From contig JABGRG010000073.1 of NCBI GenBank assembly GCA_018648445.1, forward strand, positions 1 through 20,589: a DNA stretch of 20,589 nucleotides, read 5' to 3'. Made by a program: the position numbers and the translations under genes. This document shows positions 8,142-16,898 of the stretch, piece after piece (within the stretch, counting starts at the first letter, position 1; every line of letters starts with the position of its first letter). The notes below the pieces were generated by a model. It was not told the origin of the DNA. It ran no database searches and saw only the letters and a program-made list of their open reading frames with translations. The DNA is from Rhodospirillales bacterium. GTDB lineage: Bacteria; Pseudomonadota; Alphaproteobacteria; Rhodospirillales_A; JACZKS01.

Positions 8142-10658
8142 ATGTCCTCTATTGTTGTGGTTGATGATCGGGTCACGAACCGAAATATCCTGGCGCAACT
8201 CGCCCGTTCGCTCGGCGCCGACGCGCAGGTTCATGCCTTTGAAAATCCGCAATCCGCGTTGGACTGGATGATGGATAAAAAGGTCGACTTGGTCGTCACC
8301 GATTTTCAAATGCCGGGAATGAACGGTGCGGAATTTGTTCGCGAGTGCCGCCGAAAGATCTTGTGCTTTGACGTTCCGATCATCGTCATCACCGCCTATG
8401 AAGATCGCGATTACCGCTACAAGGCACTGGAAGCCGGTGCGACGGACTTTCTTCTCAGCCCCATCGACCATCATGAATTCCGGACCCGAGCCAACAACCT
8501 GCTGACAATGTGGCGGCAGAAGCAAATCATACAAAATCGGGCGGTTTCGCTTGAACACGAATTGAAAGAGACAATTCTTCAACGCGCCAAGGATTTGCGC
8601 CGTAGCGAGGAAAAGCTCAGTGACGTAATCGATACGGTTCCAGCGTTGGTCAGTGCCAGCGATGCACTCGGACGCTACGTCTTTTTGAATAGCTTTCACC
8701 AAACCTATTTTGACTTCGAACCGCAAAAGGCCATTGGCCGTTCGAAAAGCGACCTATTCGGCGAGGAATACGGTAACCGTCACCGCGAACTCGACCAACA
8801 GGTATTCCGGACCAGTGAAATGTTGGTAGGGGTTGAAGACCAACTTGTAGATCGGTCGGGAAGCGAACGTATTTTTCTAACCACCAAGGCCCCGTTACGC
8901 GGGGATTCGGATACCGACGACATGGTTGTCACGGTATCGCTGGATATTACCGAGCGCATGAGCGCTGAGGACGATGTGCGCAAGCTTTCCTTAGCGGTTG
9001 AACAAAGCCCGGCTTCAGTAATGATCACCGACCCGACAGGAGTTATCGAATATGTGAATCCGAAATTTGTCGATGTGACCGGCTATTCGGCCGAAGAGGT
9101 TATGGGGAAATCGCCGCAAATTTTGAATTCCGGGTATACGCCGCCGGAATATTACCGAGAGCTATGGGAAACGGTATTGGCCGGTCGCGAGTGGCGTGGC
9201 GAGTTCCACAACAAAAAAAAGAACGGCGAGAATTTTTGGGAATACGCCTCGGTTTCACCGATCAAGGATCATAACGGCGAGATAACCCATTTGCTGGCCG
9301 TCAAAGAGGACATTACCGTCCGCAAACAACATGAGGAACAGCTGCTTCAGCAGATGAACTATGACAATGTCACCGACCTGCCGAATCGCGTGCTTGGGCT
9401 GGACCGACTGACGCAGGCATTGGCGCGTTCGCATCGCAATAACACCACCGTAGCACTGCTGTTCATCGATCTTGACCGGTTCAAGAACGTCAATGATACC
9501 CTCGGGCATTCCGCAGGCGACCGATTGCTGAAGGAAGCGGGACTTCGTTTGTGCGAGTGTATTCGCGGGGGAGATACGGTTGCCCGATTGGGTGGTGACG
9601 AGTTCACGATCATTCTGCCGGATCTGCAGTCTCCCAATAACGCGGAGCATGTGGCGGAAAAAGTCCACAGTGCTTTCACTCAACCGTTTTTTATCGAGGG
9701 ACAGGAACTATTCGTTACGGCCAGCATTGGGATTACGGTCTACCCGATGGATGCCGATGCCCCCCATGCCCTGATGCAAAATGCCGATGCTGCGATGTAT
9801 CAGGCGAAGGAATTGGGGAAAAATCAGACGCGGTTTTTTACCCGCGAATTAAACGAGCAGGCATTGGAACGCGTGAAGATCGAGAACCATCTGCGGCGTG
9901 CGATCGAGCGGGACGAATTTTCTTTGCATTATCAGCCGATTGCCGAATTGAGGTCGGGCAGGCTGGTTGGAGCGGAAGCCTTATTGCGGTGGCACAACGA
10001 CGAGCTGGGTAATGTCCCGCCGTCCCTGTTCATTCCGCAGGCCGAAGATGCAGGCTTGATTTCTTCGATCGGAGAGTGGGTGCTCGAGGATGTTTGCCGG
10101 CAGCATGCCAAATGGAGGGATAAAAGTGGGCCGCCAATTCGCATATCGGTAAATGTATCCAGCCGTCAATTCCGGGAAGGTGCGCTGGTCGATACGATAA
10201 AACGCGCCAGCCGTGAACATGGCGTGCCATGGGAAAATCTTGAACTGGAAATAACCGAAGGTTTGTTGATGGACGATCTGCCTGAATCAAAAGTAACTTT
10301 CCGCGAATTGAACGCGATGGGGATGCGTTTTTCGTTGGATGATTTCGGGACCGGGTATTCGTCGCTCAACTATCTGAAACGGTTTCCCGTCCGGTCCCTG
10401 AAGATCGATCGGTCCTTCATTCAGGGCGTGATCGATATTCCGGACGATGCTGTCCTCGTTCAGGCCATTATCAACATGGCTCATAGCATGAAACTGGAAG
10501 TCGTCGCCGAAGGGGTCGAGACTCGCGACCAACTCGATTTCGTCCGGCAAAATGGTTGTGACCTTGTCCAGGGGTATTTCTTCAGCAAACCAATTCCCGC
10601 CGACCAGTTCTTCGAACTGATGACGGACTGGCGCGGCGCGGAAATGATGTCTGCGTAA
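8142..10658 (+). CDS. REC-PAS-PAS-GGDEF-EAL response regulator, cyclic di-GMP turnover
   Basis: 838-residue cytoplasmic regulator predicted to make and/or degrade c-di-GMP in response to phosphorylation, probably by the neighbouring RpfC-like kinase. Receiver (1-120): D8/D9 pocket and phosphoacceptor D54 in TDFQMPG, but the usual conserved lysine is serine (S106 in FLLSPID). A charged linker leads to PAS1 (about 157-280) and PAS2 (about 283-405, with a PAC-like end). The GGDEF domain (about 405-570) has intact GGDEF at 484-488 and an inhibitory-site RxxD (R475-D478) five residues before it. The EAL domain (about 582-825) has EAL at 612-614, [16 protein letters not shown] and VVAEGVET, so phosphodiesterase activity is likely. 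ATG at 8142 with GGAAGGAAAG about 8 bases upstream is preferred over TTG at 8091, which overlaps the TATAAT box. It takes the place RpfG (REC-HD-GYP) holds in Xanthomonas. Confidence 0.92.
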   Translation: MSSIVVVDDRVTNRNILAQLARSLGADAQVHAFENPQSALDWMMDKKVDLVVTDFQMPGMNGAEFVRECRRKILCFDVPIIVITAYEDRDYRYKALEAGATDFLLSPIDHHEFRTRANNLLTMWRQKQIIQNRAVSLEHELKETILQRAKDLRRSEEKLSDVIDTVPALVSASDALGRYVFLNSFHQTYFDFEPQKAIGRSKSDLFGEEYGNRHRELDQQVFRTSEMLVGVEDQLVDRSGSERIFLTTKAPLRGDSDTDDMVVTVSLDITERMSAEDDVRKLSLAVEQSPASVMITDPTGVIEYVNPKFVDVTGYSAEEVMGKSPQILNSGYTPPEYYRELWETVLAGREWRGEFHNKKKNGENFWEYASVSPIKDHNGEITHLLAVKEDITVRKQHEEQLLQQMNYDNVTDLPNRVLGLDRLTQALARSHRNNTTVALLFIDLDRFKNVNDTLGHSAGDRLLKEAGLRLCECIRGGDTVARLGGDEFTIILPDLQSPNNAEHVAEKVHSAFTQPFFIEGQELFVTASIGITVYPMDADAPHALMQNADAAMYQAKELGKNQTRFFTRELNEQALERVKIENHLRRAIERDEFSLHYQPIAELRSGRLVGAEALLRWHNDELGNVPPSLFIPQAEDAGLISSIGEWVLEDVCRQHAKWRDKSGPPIRISVNVSSRQFREGALVDTIKRASREHGVPWENLELEITEGLLMDDLPESKVTFRELNAMGMRFSLDDFGTGYSSLNYLKRFPVRSLKIDRSFIQGVIDIPDDAVLVQAIINMAHSMKLEVVAEGVETRDQLDFVRQNGCDLVQGYFFSKPIPADQFFELMTDWRGAEMMSA

Positions 10659-10743
10659 AACGCAAGACGGGGCGACGCGAAGAAAGTGGAAATCCCAAGG
10701 ATGTTGCGAACGTGGTCGGCAAGAATGTGGATTGTGCAAAACC

Positions 10744-10809
10744 CGCGGCATCACCCGCGTCATCTACGACGTGACCGCCAAGCCGCCGGGAACCATTGAG
10801 TGGGAGTGA
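10744..10809 (+). pseudogene. Fragment of the guaA (GMP synthase) 3' end, copy 2
   Basis: This 66-base stretch encodes [21 protein letters not shown] and TGA, the terminal residues of GMP synthase, and matches 3667-3732 at 63 of 66 positions; the three differences give N/T, V/I and S/A. Similarity to copy 1 does not extend on either side. It lies 85 bases after the GGDEF-EAL gene, so copies 1 and 2 tightly bracket the rpf module (repeat spacing 7,077 bases). Read as an attachment-site remnant of an element that integrated at guaA. Confidence 0.85.
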
Positions 10810-10820
10810 TCGGGCGAGCG

Positions 10821-11711
10821 TTATTTCAAAATTTTGGTTCGATCTGAGGAACCGTTCCTGGCTAACCGGTGTTCCCAATAGGCAATGGCGACAGCGCTGC
10901 CCAGGATCATGGTGCCTCCGGCCCAGGTAAAGGGATCGGGCACGTCGCCGAATACGAAGTAACCAAGACCCGTGGCCCAGATCAGTCGGCAGAAATCCAC
11001 CGGCATCACCACGTGAACGGGGGCTTCCTTGAGGGCCTGGGCGAGAAAGAGGCGTCCGAATGCGCTGGCGATGCCGATGACGACCAGCCAAACAAAGGTC
11101 TCGCCATCCGGCCAGCGCCAGACGAAAAGGGCCGGAATCAGGGTCATGGGAACCATCATTAACAGCATGTAGGCGGTGATGGTGATGCTCGATTCCGTGC
11201 GGCTTAGGGACTTGGTGGTTATCAGCACGCCGGAAAAAAACAGGGCTGCGCCAAGAGCAACCAGCGCGCCCGCCTGCATATCGCCAAAGCCCGGTCGCAG
11301 CACGACCAGCGTGCCCGCGAAACCAACCAACATGGCAAACCAGCGCGCACCCTTGATACGTTCGCCGAACATCGGCATGGCGATGACAGTGGCGAATACG
11401 GGTGCCGCAAAAGCGAGCGCCGTAACAAGTGCAAGCGGCGCCATGCCAAGCGCAAAGAAGAACGCAAACATGGAAATAACGTGGAATACCGCGCGAAGCC
11501 CGTGCATGGGAAGACGTTCGGTCTTGAGCGGAGCGAGACCCGAACGGACGAAGGACGGCAACACGACCAACAGCCCAAACAGGCTGGCAAAGAAGGCGAT
11601 TTCGAAGGGATGTATGCGGCCCGAAAGATGCCGCACCACGCCATGCATACCGGTCATCCACATGGTCGCGACCAGCATCCACAGAATTCCACGCAAGGGT
11701 TGGTTGCCCAT
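10821..11711 (-). CDS. EamA/DMT-superfamily membrane transporter
   Basis: Inner-membrane protein of 296 residues with about ten hydrophobic helices arranged as two EamA repeats (about 10-140 and 150-283). The first repeat ends with the characteristic FGERIKGARWFAMLVGFAG pattern, the second with VFGDVPDPFTWAGGTMILG. Such proteins usually export metabolites or amino acids, or exchange nucleotide sugars; the substrate here is unknown. It is transcribed away from the IclR gene and its 3' end lies 11 bases from guaA fragment 2, so it is the outermost gene of module III on that side. The start has only a weak ribosome binding site. Confidence 0.88.
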   Translation of the reverse strand: MGNQPLRGILWMLVATMWMTGMHGVVRHLSGRIHPFEIAFFASLFGLLVVLPSFVRSGLAPLKTERLPMHGLRAVFHVISMFAFFFALGMAPLALVTALAFAAPVFATVIAMPMFGERIKGARWFAMLVGFAGTLVVLRPGFGDMQAGALVALGAALFFSGVLITTKSLSRTESSITITAYMLLMMVPMTLIPALFVWRWPDGETFVWLVVIGIASAFGRLFLAQALKEAPVHVVMPVDFCRLIWATGLGYFVFGDVPDPFTWAGGTMILGSAVAIAYWEHRLARNGSSDRTKILK

Positions 11712-11983
11712 TGGCGCTTATCCCATACCGAAGCGGTCGGCTTCAATATCCGTGACAAAGTAGTGGGCCGATCTCCGCGGCATTAACCGGTGAGCCCGTT
11801 GGTCGGGGTCTGGAGCAGTGTGCGGTTCCATGCTTATTCCCTTGGCAAGCCACCGGTAAGATCGCCCTTTGGCGCGAACTGAAGTACAACCTAGGGCGAG
11901 GCCTCGGGACGTGGCAAGATGGTTTATGGCGCTGGGGTGTAATAGTCCGGCTAACTGATCCCCCTAAACGATCCCCCACGCTC

Positions 11984-12012
11984 TTGACATTCCCCGTGTT
12001 CCGGTTCAGGAT
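11984..12012 (+). promoter_or_regulatory. Candidate sigma-70-like promoter of the iclR-type gene
   Basis: A consensus -35 TTGACA (11984-11989) stands 17 bases before CAGGAT (12007-12012), a weak -10 with three of six consensus bases. The palindrome at 12023-12038 would then lie around the transcription start. Confidence 0.4.
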
Positions 12013-12022
12013 TTTCCTTGTG

Positions 12023-12038
12023 GCGAAAAATTTTTCGC
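12023..12038. promoter_or_regulatory. Perfect 16-base palindrome, candidate IclR-type operator
   Basis: GCGAAAAA is followed directly by its reverse complement TTTTTCGC, 66 bases upstream of the IclR-type start and just downstream of the candidate -10. IclR-family regulators commonly bind AT-rich palindromes at their own promoters, so autoregulation through this site is plausible. This is inferred from position and symmetry only. Confidence 0.45.
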
Positions 12039-12103
12039 ATTCCGAAAGTTTTGAATAAACCGGTCGCGGGTCGAGGCAATCTGAGGCAGTGGGGAGCTGT
12101 TTC

Positions 12104-12931
12104 GTGGCGAATTCAGCGGGGACTTCCAGTTCCGACAAGAGCCAGATTCAATCCCTGGCCAAGGGCTTTCGCGTTCTTGAAGCCTTTTCGGCCGAGGATC
12201 GGGAGCTGACGCTGTCGGAAATCGCGGGTCGCGTTGAACTCGATCCGGGGACCGTGTTTCGCATCCTCAACACACTGACGACGCTCGGCTATCTGGACCG
12301 CGTTTCCGGAACCAAGCGATTTCGCCTGACCCTCAAGGTGCTTGATCTCGGTTTTCACGCCATCGCGCGCACCGAGTTGCGCGATCTGGCCCGGCCCATC
12401 CTGCGACCCCTGGTCGGCCAGGTAAATGAGGCTGCCAGTCTGGCGACGCTTGAGGGCGACGATGTGGTCTATCTGGAACGGGTGCATGCCGGATTGGTGC
12501 GTCTGGGCGTCGATACGCGCATCGGTTCGCGCCTGCCGGCCTACTATACTGCGCTGGGCCATGCCATTCTGGCCCATCTGCCGCGCGAGGATCAATTGCG
12601 CGTTCTGAACATGCGCGAGCGGGTCAAGCTGACGGCGCGCACGCCGACGACTATCACCGAAATCGACGCTCGCCTGAAAGGCGTGCGGCGCAACGGTTAT
12701 GCCCTGTCGGATCAGGAAGTCGTTGCCGGAATGCGGGTGATGGCGGCGCCGGTGCTGGATGCCGACGGACTGCCCTCGGCCGCTGTCAGCGTCGCGGCGC
12801 CACCCCACCGCATGCCGCTCAAGGAATTTGTTTCACTGACTGCGCCCCCCCTGCTAGACGCCGCCGCCACAATCGGCAAGGCGATCCGCTGTTCGGGCGC
12901 GACCACTCTTCAAACCCTTCGGTCTACTTAA
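12104..12931 (+). CDS. IclR-family transcriptional regulator
   Basis: 275-residue DNA-binding regulator. The N-terminal winged helix-turn-helix (about 14-75) shows SLAKGFRVLEAF, LTLSEIAGRV and TVFRILNTLTTLGYL. The C-terminal effector-binding domain (about 90-265) includes the GDDVVYLERV and YYTALGHAILAHL segments typical of the family (PcaR/PcaU/IclR). I place the start at GTG 12104 because GGGGAG (12091-12096) lies 7 bases upstream; an in-frame GTG at 12089 overlaps that site. The stop is 14 bases before the lyase gene, so it probably controls the catabolic cluster that follows, with the ligand being a pathway metabolite. Whether it represses or activates cannot be told. Confidence 0.93.
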   Translation: MANSAGTSSSDKSQIQSLAKGFRVLEAFSAEDRELTLSEIAGRVELDPGTVFRILNTLTTLGYLDRVSGTKRFRLTLKVLDLGFHAIARTELRDLARPILRPLVGQVNEAASLATLEGDDVVYLERVHAGLVRLGVDTRIGSRLPAYYTALGHAILAHLPREDQLRVLNMRERVKLTARTPTTITEIDARLKGVRRNGYALSDQEVVAGMRVMAAPVLDADGLPSAAVSVAAPPHRMPLKEFVSLTAPPLLDAAATIGKAIRCSGATTLQTLRST

Positions 12932-12945
12932 TTGGGAGAACTCTC

Positions 12946-13890
12946 ATGACACTCATCGCACCCTTCCGCGGAATCCTGCCCGCCACCCAGGTTCCGTTCA
13001 CTGCCGATCTGGAAATCGACGAGGCCGAGCTGCGCAGCTTCGGTCGTTGGCTTGCCGGTCACGAAGGCATCGGCGGCCTGGTCCCCAACGGCCATACCGG
13101 CGAGGTTTTCGCACTGTCACCCAAGGAACGCGCCGAGGTCGTGCGCATTCTGGCCGACGAGGTCGGTGACAAGCTTCCCGTCATTTCGGGTATCAACTGC
13201 GAATCCATCACCGAAGCCGTTGAGCATGCCTGCATGGCCAAGGAAGCAGGGGCCAAGGGTCTGCTGATCATGCCGCCGCACATCTGGTTGCGCTTCGGCA
13301 TGCGGCCCGAGCACGTGATCGACTACTTTACCGCCATCGGCAAGGCCACGGACATCAACATGATCGTCCACATCTACCCGGCCTGGACCAAGGCAGCCTA
13401 TTCGTCTGCCCTGCTGGCCGAACTGGCGGGTATCCCGCAGGTCACGACGTTTAAGATCGGCACGCGGGAAATGTCCAAGTACCAGCGCGACATCTACGCG
13501 CTGCGCGCCGCAAGCCCGGACGTCACCATCCTGACCTGCCATGACGAATACCTGTTGGCGACCATGGTTCAAGGCGTCGATGGGGCGTTGGTGGGCTTTG
13601 CGTCCTTCATCCCCGATCGCATCGCGGCCCTTTATAAGGCGGTTTGCGACGGCGATTTGAAGGCCGCGCAGGCTATACAGGAATGGATCAACCCGCTGAA
13701 GGACGTCGTCTATTCCAGCGGCGAGCCTTCCAGCGACGCCCACGCCCGCATGAAGGTCGCCATGTATCTGGCCGGTCGCCTGAACACGACCCATGTGCGT
13801 CCGCCGATCCGCCTGCCCGAGGGCGAGGCTTACGACGTTATTTTGAATGCCGTGAAAAACGCGGGATTGTTGCAAAGGGAAGCGGCCTAG
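12946..13890 (+). CDS. DHDPS/N-acetylneuraminate lyase-family Schiff-base aldolase or dehydratase
   Basis: 314-residue class I aldolase-fold enzyme of the DapA/NanA superfamily, cytoplasmic. The Schiff-base lysine is K170 in TTFKIG and the catalytic tyrosine is Y144 in VHIYPAW. The substrate-carboxylate loop, usually GTTGE, appears as NGHTGE. Family members include dihydrodipicolinate synthase, sialate lyase, 2-keto-3-deoxygluconate aldolase and 5-keto-4-deoxyglucarate dehydratase. Its place in a regulated transport and catabolic cluster argues against lysine biosynthesis and for cleavage or dehydration of a 2-keto acid. It follows the IclR gene by 14 bases (GGGAG upstream) and precedes the TAXI binding protein. 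Exact reaction unknown. Confidence 0.9.
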   Translation: MTLIAPFRGILPATQVPFTADLEIDEAELRSFGRWLAGHEGIGGLVPNGHTGEVFALSPKERAEVVRILADEVGDKLPVISGINCESITEAVEHACMAKEAGAKGLLIMPPHIWLRFGMRPEHVIDYFTAIGKATDINMIVHIYPAWTKAAYSSALLAELAGIPQVTTFKIGTREMSKYQRDIYALRAASPDVTILTCHDEYLLATMVQGVDGALVGFASFIPDRIAALYKAVCDGDLKAAQAIQEWINPLKDVVYSSGEPSSDAHARMKVAMYLAGRLNTTHVRPPIRLPEGEAYDVILNAVKNAGLLQREAA

Positions 13891-13954
13891 CGTCCAACAC
13901 AAGAGACGTTCGCTTTCAGGAAGAAACGTAACCATAGAATCGAGGAGGTTTCAC

Positions 13955-14956
13955 ATGTTTGATCGTAAGACATTGCTTAGAGTCGCCGCAGCCGTTACCG
14001 CCGTCGGTATCGTGTTGCCGAGTATTTCCCAGGCCGAAACACTAAAAATCCAGGCCATGCGCGTCAATACGGGTTGGTATTTCTTCGGCGCGACCCTGGC
14101 CAAACTGTTGCAGCCCAAGGTTCCGGCTGGAACCAACGTCGAGGTGGTGCCCAAGGGCGGCGGCGTCGGCAACGTCATTTCGGTCGATACCGGCAAGGCG
14201 CAGATGGGCCTCGCCAATGTCTCGACCGCGAACTGGGGCTGGGCCGGTCATCCGACCGTTTATAAGGGCAAGCAATACCGCAACATTCGCGCGCTTGCGG
14301 GCGGGCTGAACTCGGTGTGGTTTGTCGCCATGGTCCGCAGTGAATATCTGAAGGACACCGGATTCAAAACGATGGAGGAAATCCTGACCTCCGGCAAGCC
14401 GGTGCGCATTTCCATGAAGCCTGCAGGCAGCACGGTTCCCGTGGTTGCCGACATGCTGTTCGACTCGCTCGGTCTTGATCGCGCGGCCATCCAAAAGGGC
14501 GGCGGTGAGTTCATCCAGGTAGCCGCCAAGCAGCTTCCTGATTTGGTCCGCGATGATCGCACCGACATCTATTTCGAGTCCGCCTTCAAGGGCCATCCGT
14601 CGGTCACCCAAGCCGATCAAACCGGCAAGGTCACCTTCATGGATCTGCCTGCGGCATCCATTGGCAAACTCGCCAAGGCTGGCCTGATCGCCAACCCGAT
14701 GCCGGTCTACTTCAAGGGACAAGCCGCACCGACGCAGGCCGTCGATTTCGGCACCCTGTTGATCGCCAACAAGGATATGAGTGACGATCTTGCCTACATG
14801 ATCACCAAGACAGTCTGTGAGAGTAAGGCCGACATGGTCGCAGCCCATAAGGCATGGGGGAACTTCAAACCCGAAAACGCCTGGAAGCCTGAAAATACGG
14901 GCGTTCCACTCCATCCGGGTGCGATTCGCTACTACAAGGAACGTGGCTGGATGTAG
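13955..14956 (+). CDS. TAXI-family TRAP transporter solute-binding protein
   Basis: Periplasmic receptor of a TRAP transporter, 333 residues. Signal peptide: MFDRKTLLR, hydrophobic core, ISQA|E cleavage after residue 27. The mature protein shows TAXI-type features: TGWYFFGATLAKLL, the GGGVGNVISVDTGKAQMGLAN segment split by glycines, and SMKPAGSTVPVVADMLF. It has an excellent ribosome binding site (GAGGAGG before ATG 13955). The fused TRAP permease follows after an intrinsic terminator, so the two form one transporter. TRAP systems use ion gradients to import carboxylates; the ligand here is not predictable. Confidence 0.94.
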   Translation: MFDRKTLLRVAAAVTAVGIVLPSISQAETLKIQAMRVNTGWYFFGATLAKLLQPKVPAGTNVEVVPKGGGVGNVISVDTGKAQMGLANVSTANWGWAGHPTVYKGKQYRNIRALAGGLNSVWFVAMVRSEYLKDTGFKTMEEILTSGKPVRISMKPAGSTVPVVADMLFDSLGLDRAAIQKGGGEFIQVAAKQLPDLVRDDRTDIYFESAFKGHPSVTQADQTGKVTFMDLPAASIGKLAKAGLIANPMPVYFKGQAAPTQAVDFGTLLIANKDMSDDLAYMITKTVCESKADMVAAHKAWGNFKPENAWKPENTGVPLHPGAIRYYKERGWM

Positions 14957-14968
14957 TCGCTAGTTCAA

Positions 14969-15006
14969 CGGGCCGGGCGGCTAAAAACGCCCGGCCCGAT
15001 TTTTTT
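14969..15006 (+). terminator. Strong intrinsic terminator between TAXI binding protein and TRAP permease
   Basis: A perfect 11-bp GC-rich stem (14969-14979 with 14988-14998) closes an 8-base loop, followed by A and seven Ts (15000-15006). It begins 13 bases after the binding-protein stop and ends 14 bases before the permease start. Partial readthrough would make more binding protein than permease, a common need in such systems. Confidence 0.9.
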
Positions 15007-15020
15007 GGGGGAAGTAATTC

Positions 15021-16898
15021 GTGACGTTCGACCGAACCGTATCGGTGATCCGCATCCTGTTGGGAACGGTGTGGCTTGCCGGACAGCTTTACATCATTAC
15101 CTTTCCGTCGATCCCGATGATCCAACGGCCGCTGCACCTGATGACGGCCATGGCCCTGGTCATCCTGTGGACCCCGCTTGACGCGGGACGTCTGGGCCGA
15201 ATGGCCGGGCGGATTGTCGATTTGTTGATCCTGGCTTCCATCGCTGCGACGACCGTCTATTACATGATCGAGGCCAACCGCCTGACGGCGCGAATGGAGG
15301 GCATCGACGAGGTCATGACCCACGACATCGTGTTCGGCACCGTCGTCATCGTGGTGCTGATGGAGTGTGTGCGCCGGGTCGTCGGCTGGTCGTTGTTGGG
15401 CGTTATTGTGGCCTTTTTGTTTTATGGATTTTTTGGCAGTTGGTTCCCCGGCTGGATGGAATTCAGCGGGTTCAGTTTTGCCGAAGTTATCGAAAACTTC
15501 ACCATGACCGCCAACGGCATTCTGGGTATCACCACCGCGACATCGGTTCATTTCGTCTTTTATTTCGTCGTCTTCGGCGCTCTTTATTCGGCCATCGGCG
15601 GCAGCCAATTGTTTATCGATATCGGCCTGTCCGCCGTCGGCACCCAGCGTGGAGGCGCGGCCAAAGCCGCCGTGGTGTCGTCATCCATGATGGGCAGTAT
15701 TTCGGGAAGCGCGGTCGCCAATGTAGCGGCTACCGGCGTTTTCACCATCCCGTTTATGCGCCGTACCGGCTACACAGCCGAACGCGCGGCGGCGACCGAG
15801 GCCATCGCGTCCACCGGCGGGCAGTTGATGCCACCCATCATGGGCATCGCCGCGTTTCTGATGGCCGAAGTCCTGCAGATGGATTACGGCCGCATTGCGC
15901 TGGCGGGCATCATCCCGGCAGTGGCGTTCTATGTCGCCGTGTTTCTGGCCGTCGATCTGCATGCCCGGCGCACCGGCACCGGCACGGTGTCCAAGCTCGA
16001 TATCGGCGAGATGGCCAAGGTGTTGCCGCGCCTATATTTGCTGGCTCCGCCGGTCATCCTGATCGGGTTTCTGGTGCAGGGTTATTCGGCGACCTATTCG
16101 GCGGTGATCGCCATTTTGTCCTGCCCCGTTGTCGCCTATTTGAACCGCAAAAGCTGGCTTGGGCCGAAGGACTGGATCGCGGCCATCGGCAACGCGACCA
16201 AGCAGACAGCTCAGGTCGCCGCCCCCATCGCCGCCATCGGCATGATCATCGCCGTCGCCATTCAGTCCAATCTGGCGCTCAAATTTTCCAATCGCCTGAT
16301 GGACATCAGCGGCGGCACCCTGATCGGCGCCATGGTGGTCGTCATTTTGGGCTGCATCATCATGGGCATGGGGCTGCCGACCGTGGCGGCCTACGCCATC
16401 GGCGCGGTGATGTTCGCCCCGGCGCTGGTCAAGCTGGGCATCCCCGAATTGTCGGCGCACTTCTTCGTTATGTATTTTTGTGTGCTGTCGATGGTCACGC
16501 CGCCGGTGGCGCTGGCGTCCTATACCGCCGCCGGAATGGCGGGTGCCAATACCATGCAGACCAGCCTCCAGGCGTTCCGGATCAGCATCGTATCGTTCTT
16601 CATTCCCTTCGCCTTTGCCTTCGATCCGGCACTTTTGGGGTATGGATCGCTGCCCTGGATCCTGTTCGCCTTCGTTTCTCTGACCATCGGCACCGCGGCC
16701 TGGGCGATCGCCATCGAGGGTTACCTTTTCGGACCGTTGTCGGTGGTTGAGCGATCGCTGTTCGGGCTGGCATCCATGGTCGCTATCTTCTCACCCACCG
16801 GCCATATCGCCTGGGCGGGTGCGATGGCCGTCATCTTGCTGCTGACGGGGTGGCGGTGGCGAATGGGCAAAAGCCGCACGGAGGTACACAGTCCATGA
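15021..16898 (+). CDS. TRAP transporter fused permease (4TM/12TM, DctQM-type)
   Basis: 625-residue inner-membrane protein joining the small (4-helix) and large (12-helix) TRAP subunits, the form that normally pairs with TAXI binding proteins. Hallmarks of the large subunit are SSMMGSISGSAVANVAATG and ASTGGQLMPPIMGIAAF near the middle, and MGMGLPTVAAYAI toward the C-terminal half. GTG at 15021 has GGGGGAAG 6 bases upstream. The stop overlaps the next gene by ATGA. Together with the TAXI protein it should import the substrate degraded by the downstream enzymes. Confidence 0.94.
   Translation: MTFDRTVSVIRILLGTVWLAGQLYIITFPSIPMIQRPLHLMTAMALVILWTPLDAGRLGRMAGRIVDLLILASIAATTVYYMIEANRLTARMEGIDEVMTHDIVFGTVVIVVLMECVRRVVGWSLLGVIVAFLFYGFFGSWFPGWMEFSGFSFAEVIENFTMTANGILGITTATSVHFVFYFVVFGALYSAIGGSQLFIDIGLSAVGTQRGGAAKAAVVSSSMMGSISGSAVANVAATGVFTIPFMRRTGYTAERAAATEAIASTGGQLMPPIMGIAAFLMAEVLQMDYGRIALAGIIPAVAFYVAVFLAVDLHARRTGTGTVSKLDIGEMAKVLPRLYLLAPPVILIGFLVQGYSATYSAVIAILSCPVVAYLNRKSWLGPKDWIAAIGNATKQTAQVAAPIAAIGMIIAVAIQSNLALKFSNRLMDISGGTLIGAMVVVILGCIIMGMGLPTVAAYAIGAVMFAPALVKLGIPELSAHFFVMYFCVLSMVTPPVALASYTAAGMAGANTMQTSLQAFRISIVSFFIPFAFAFDPALLGYGSLPWILFAFVSLTIGTAAWAIAIEGYLFGPLSVVERSLFGLASMVAIFSPTGHIAWAGAMAVILLLTGWRWRMGKSRTEVHSP

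Larger units (their letters stand above)
11712..12103. other. Divergent intergenic region between the EamA gene and the iclR-type gene
   Basis: This 392-base region has no supportable gene. It carries a candidate rightward promoter (11984-12012), a 16-base perfect palindrome (12023-12038) and the ribosome binding site GGGGAG (12091-12096) of the IclR-type gene. The left half (11712-11980) shows nothing I recognise and must hold the leftward EamA promoter. Confidence 0.6.

Noticed and set aside
10582..11682. 366-codon minus-strand open frame
   Set aside because: It runs through the EamA gene in another frame, then guaA fragment 2 backwards, and has no recognisable domain.
15365..16750. 461-codon open frame on the + strand in another frame
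   Set aside because: Lies wholly inside the TRAP permease gene, with arginine/histidine-rich composition typical of an out-of-frame read in GC-rich DNA.
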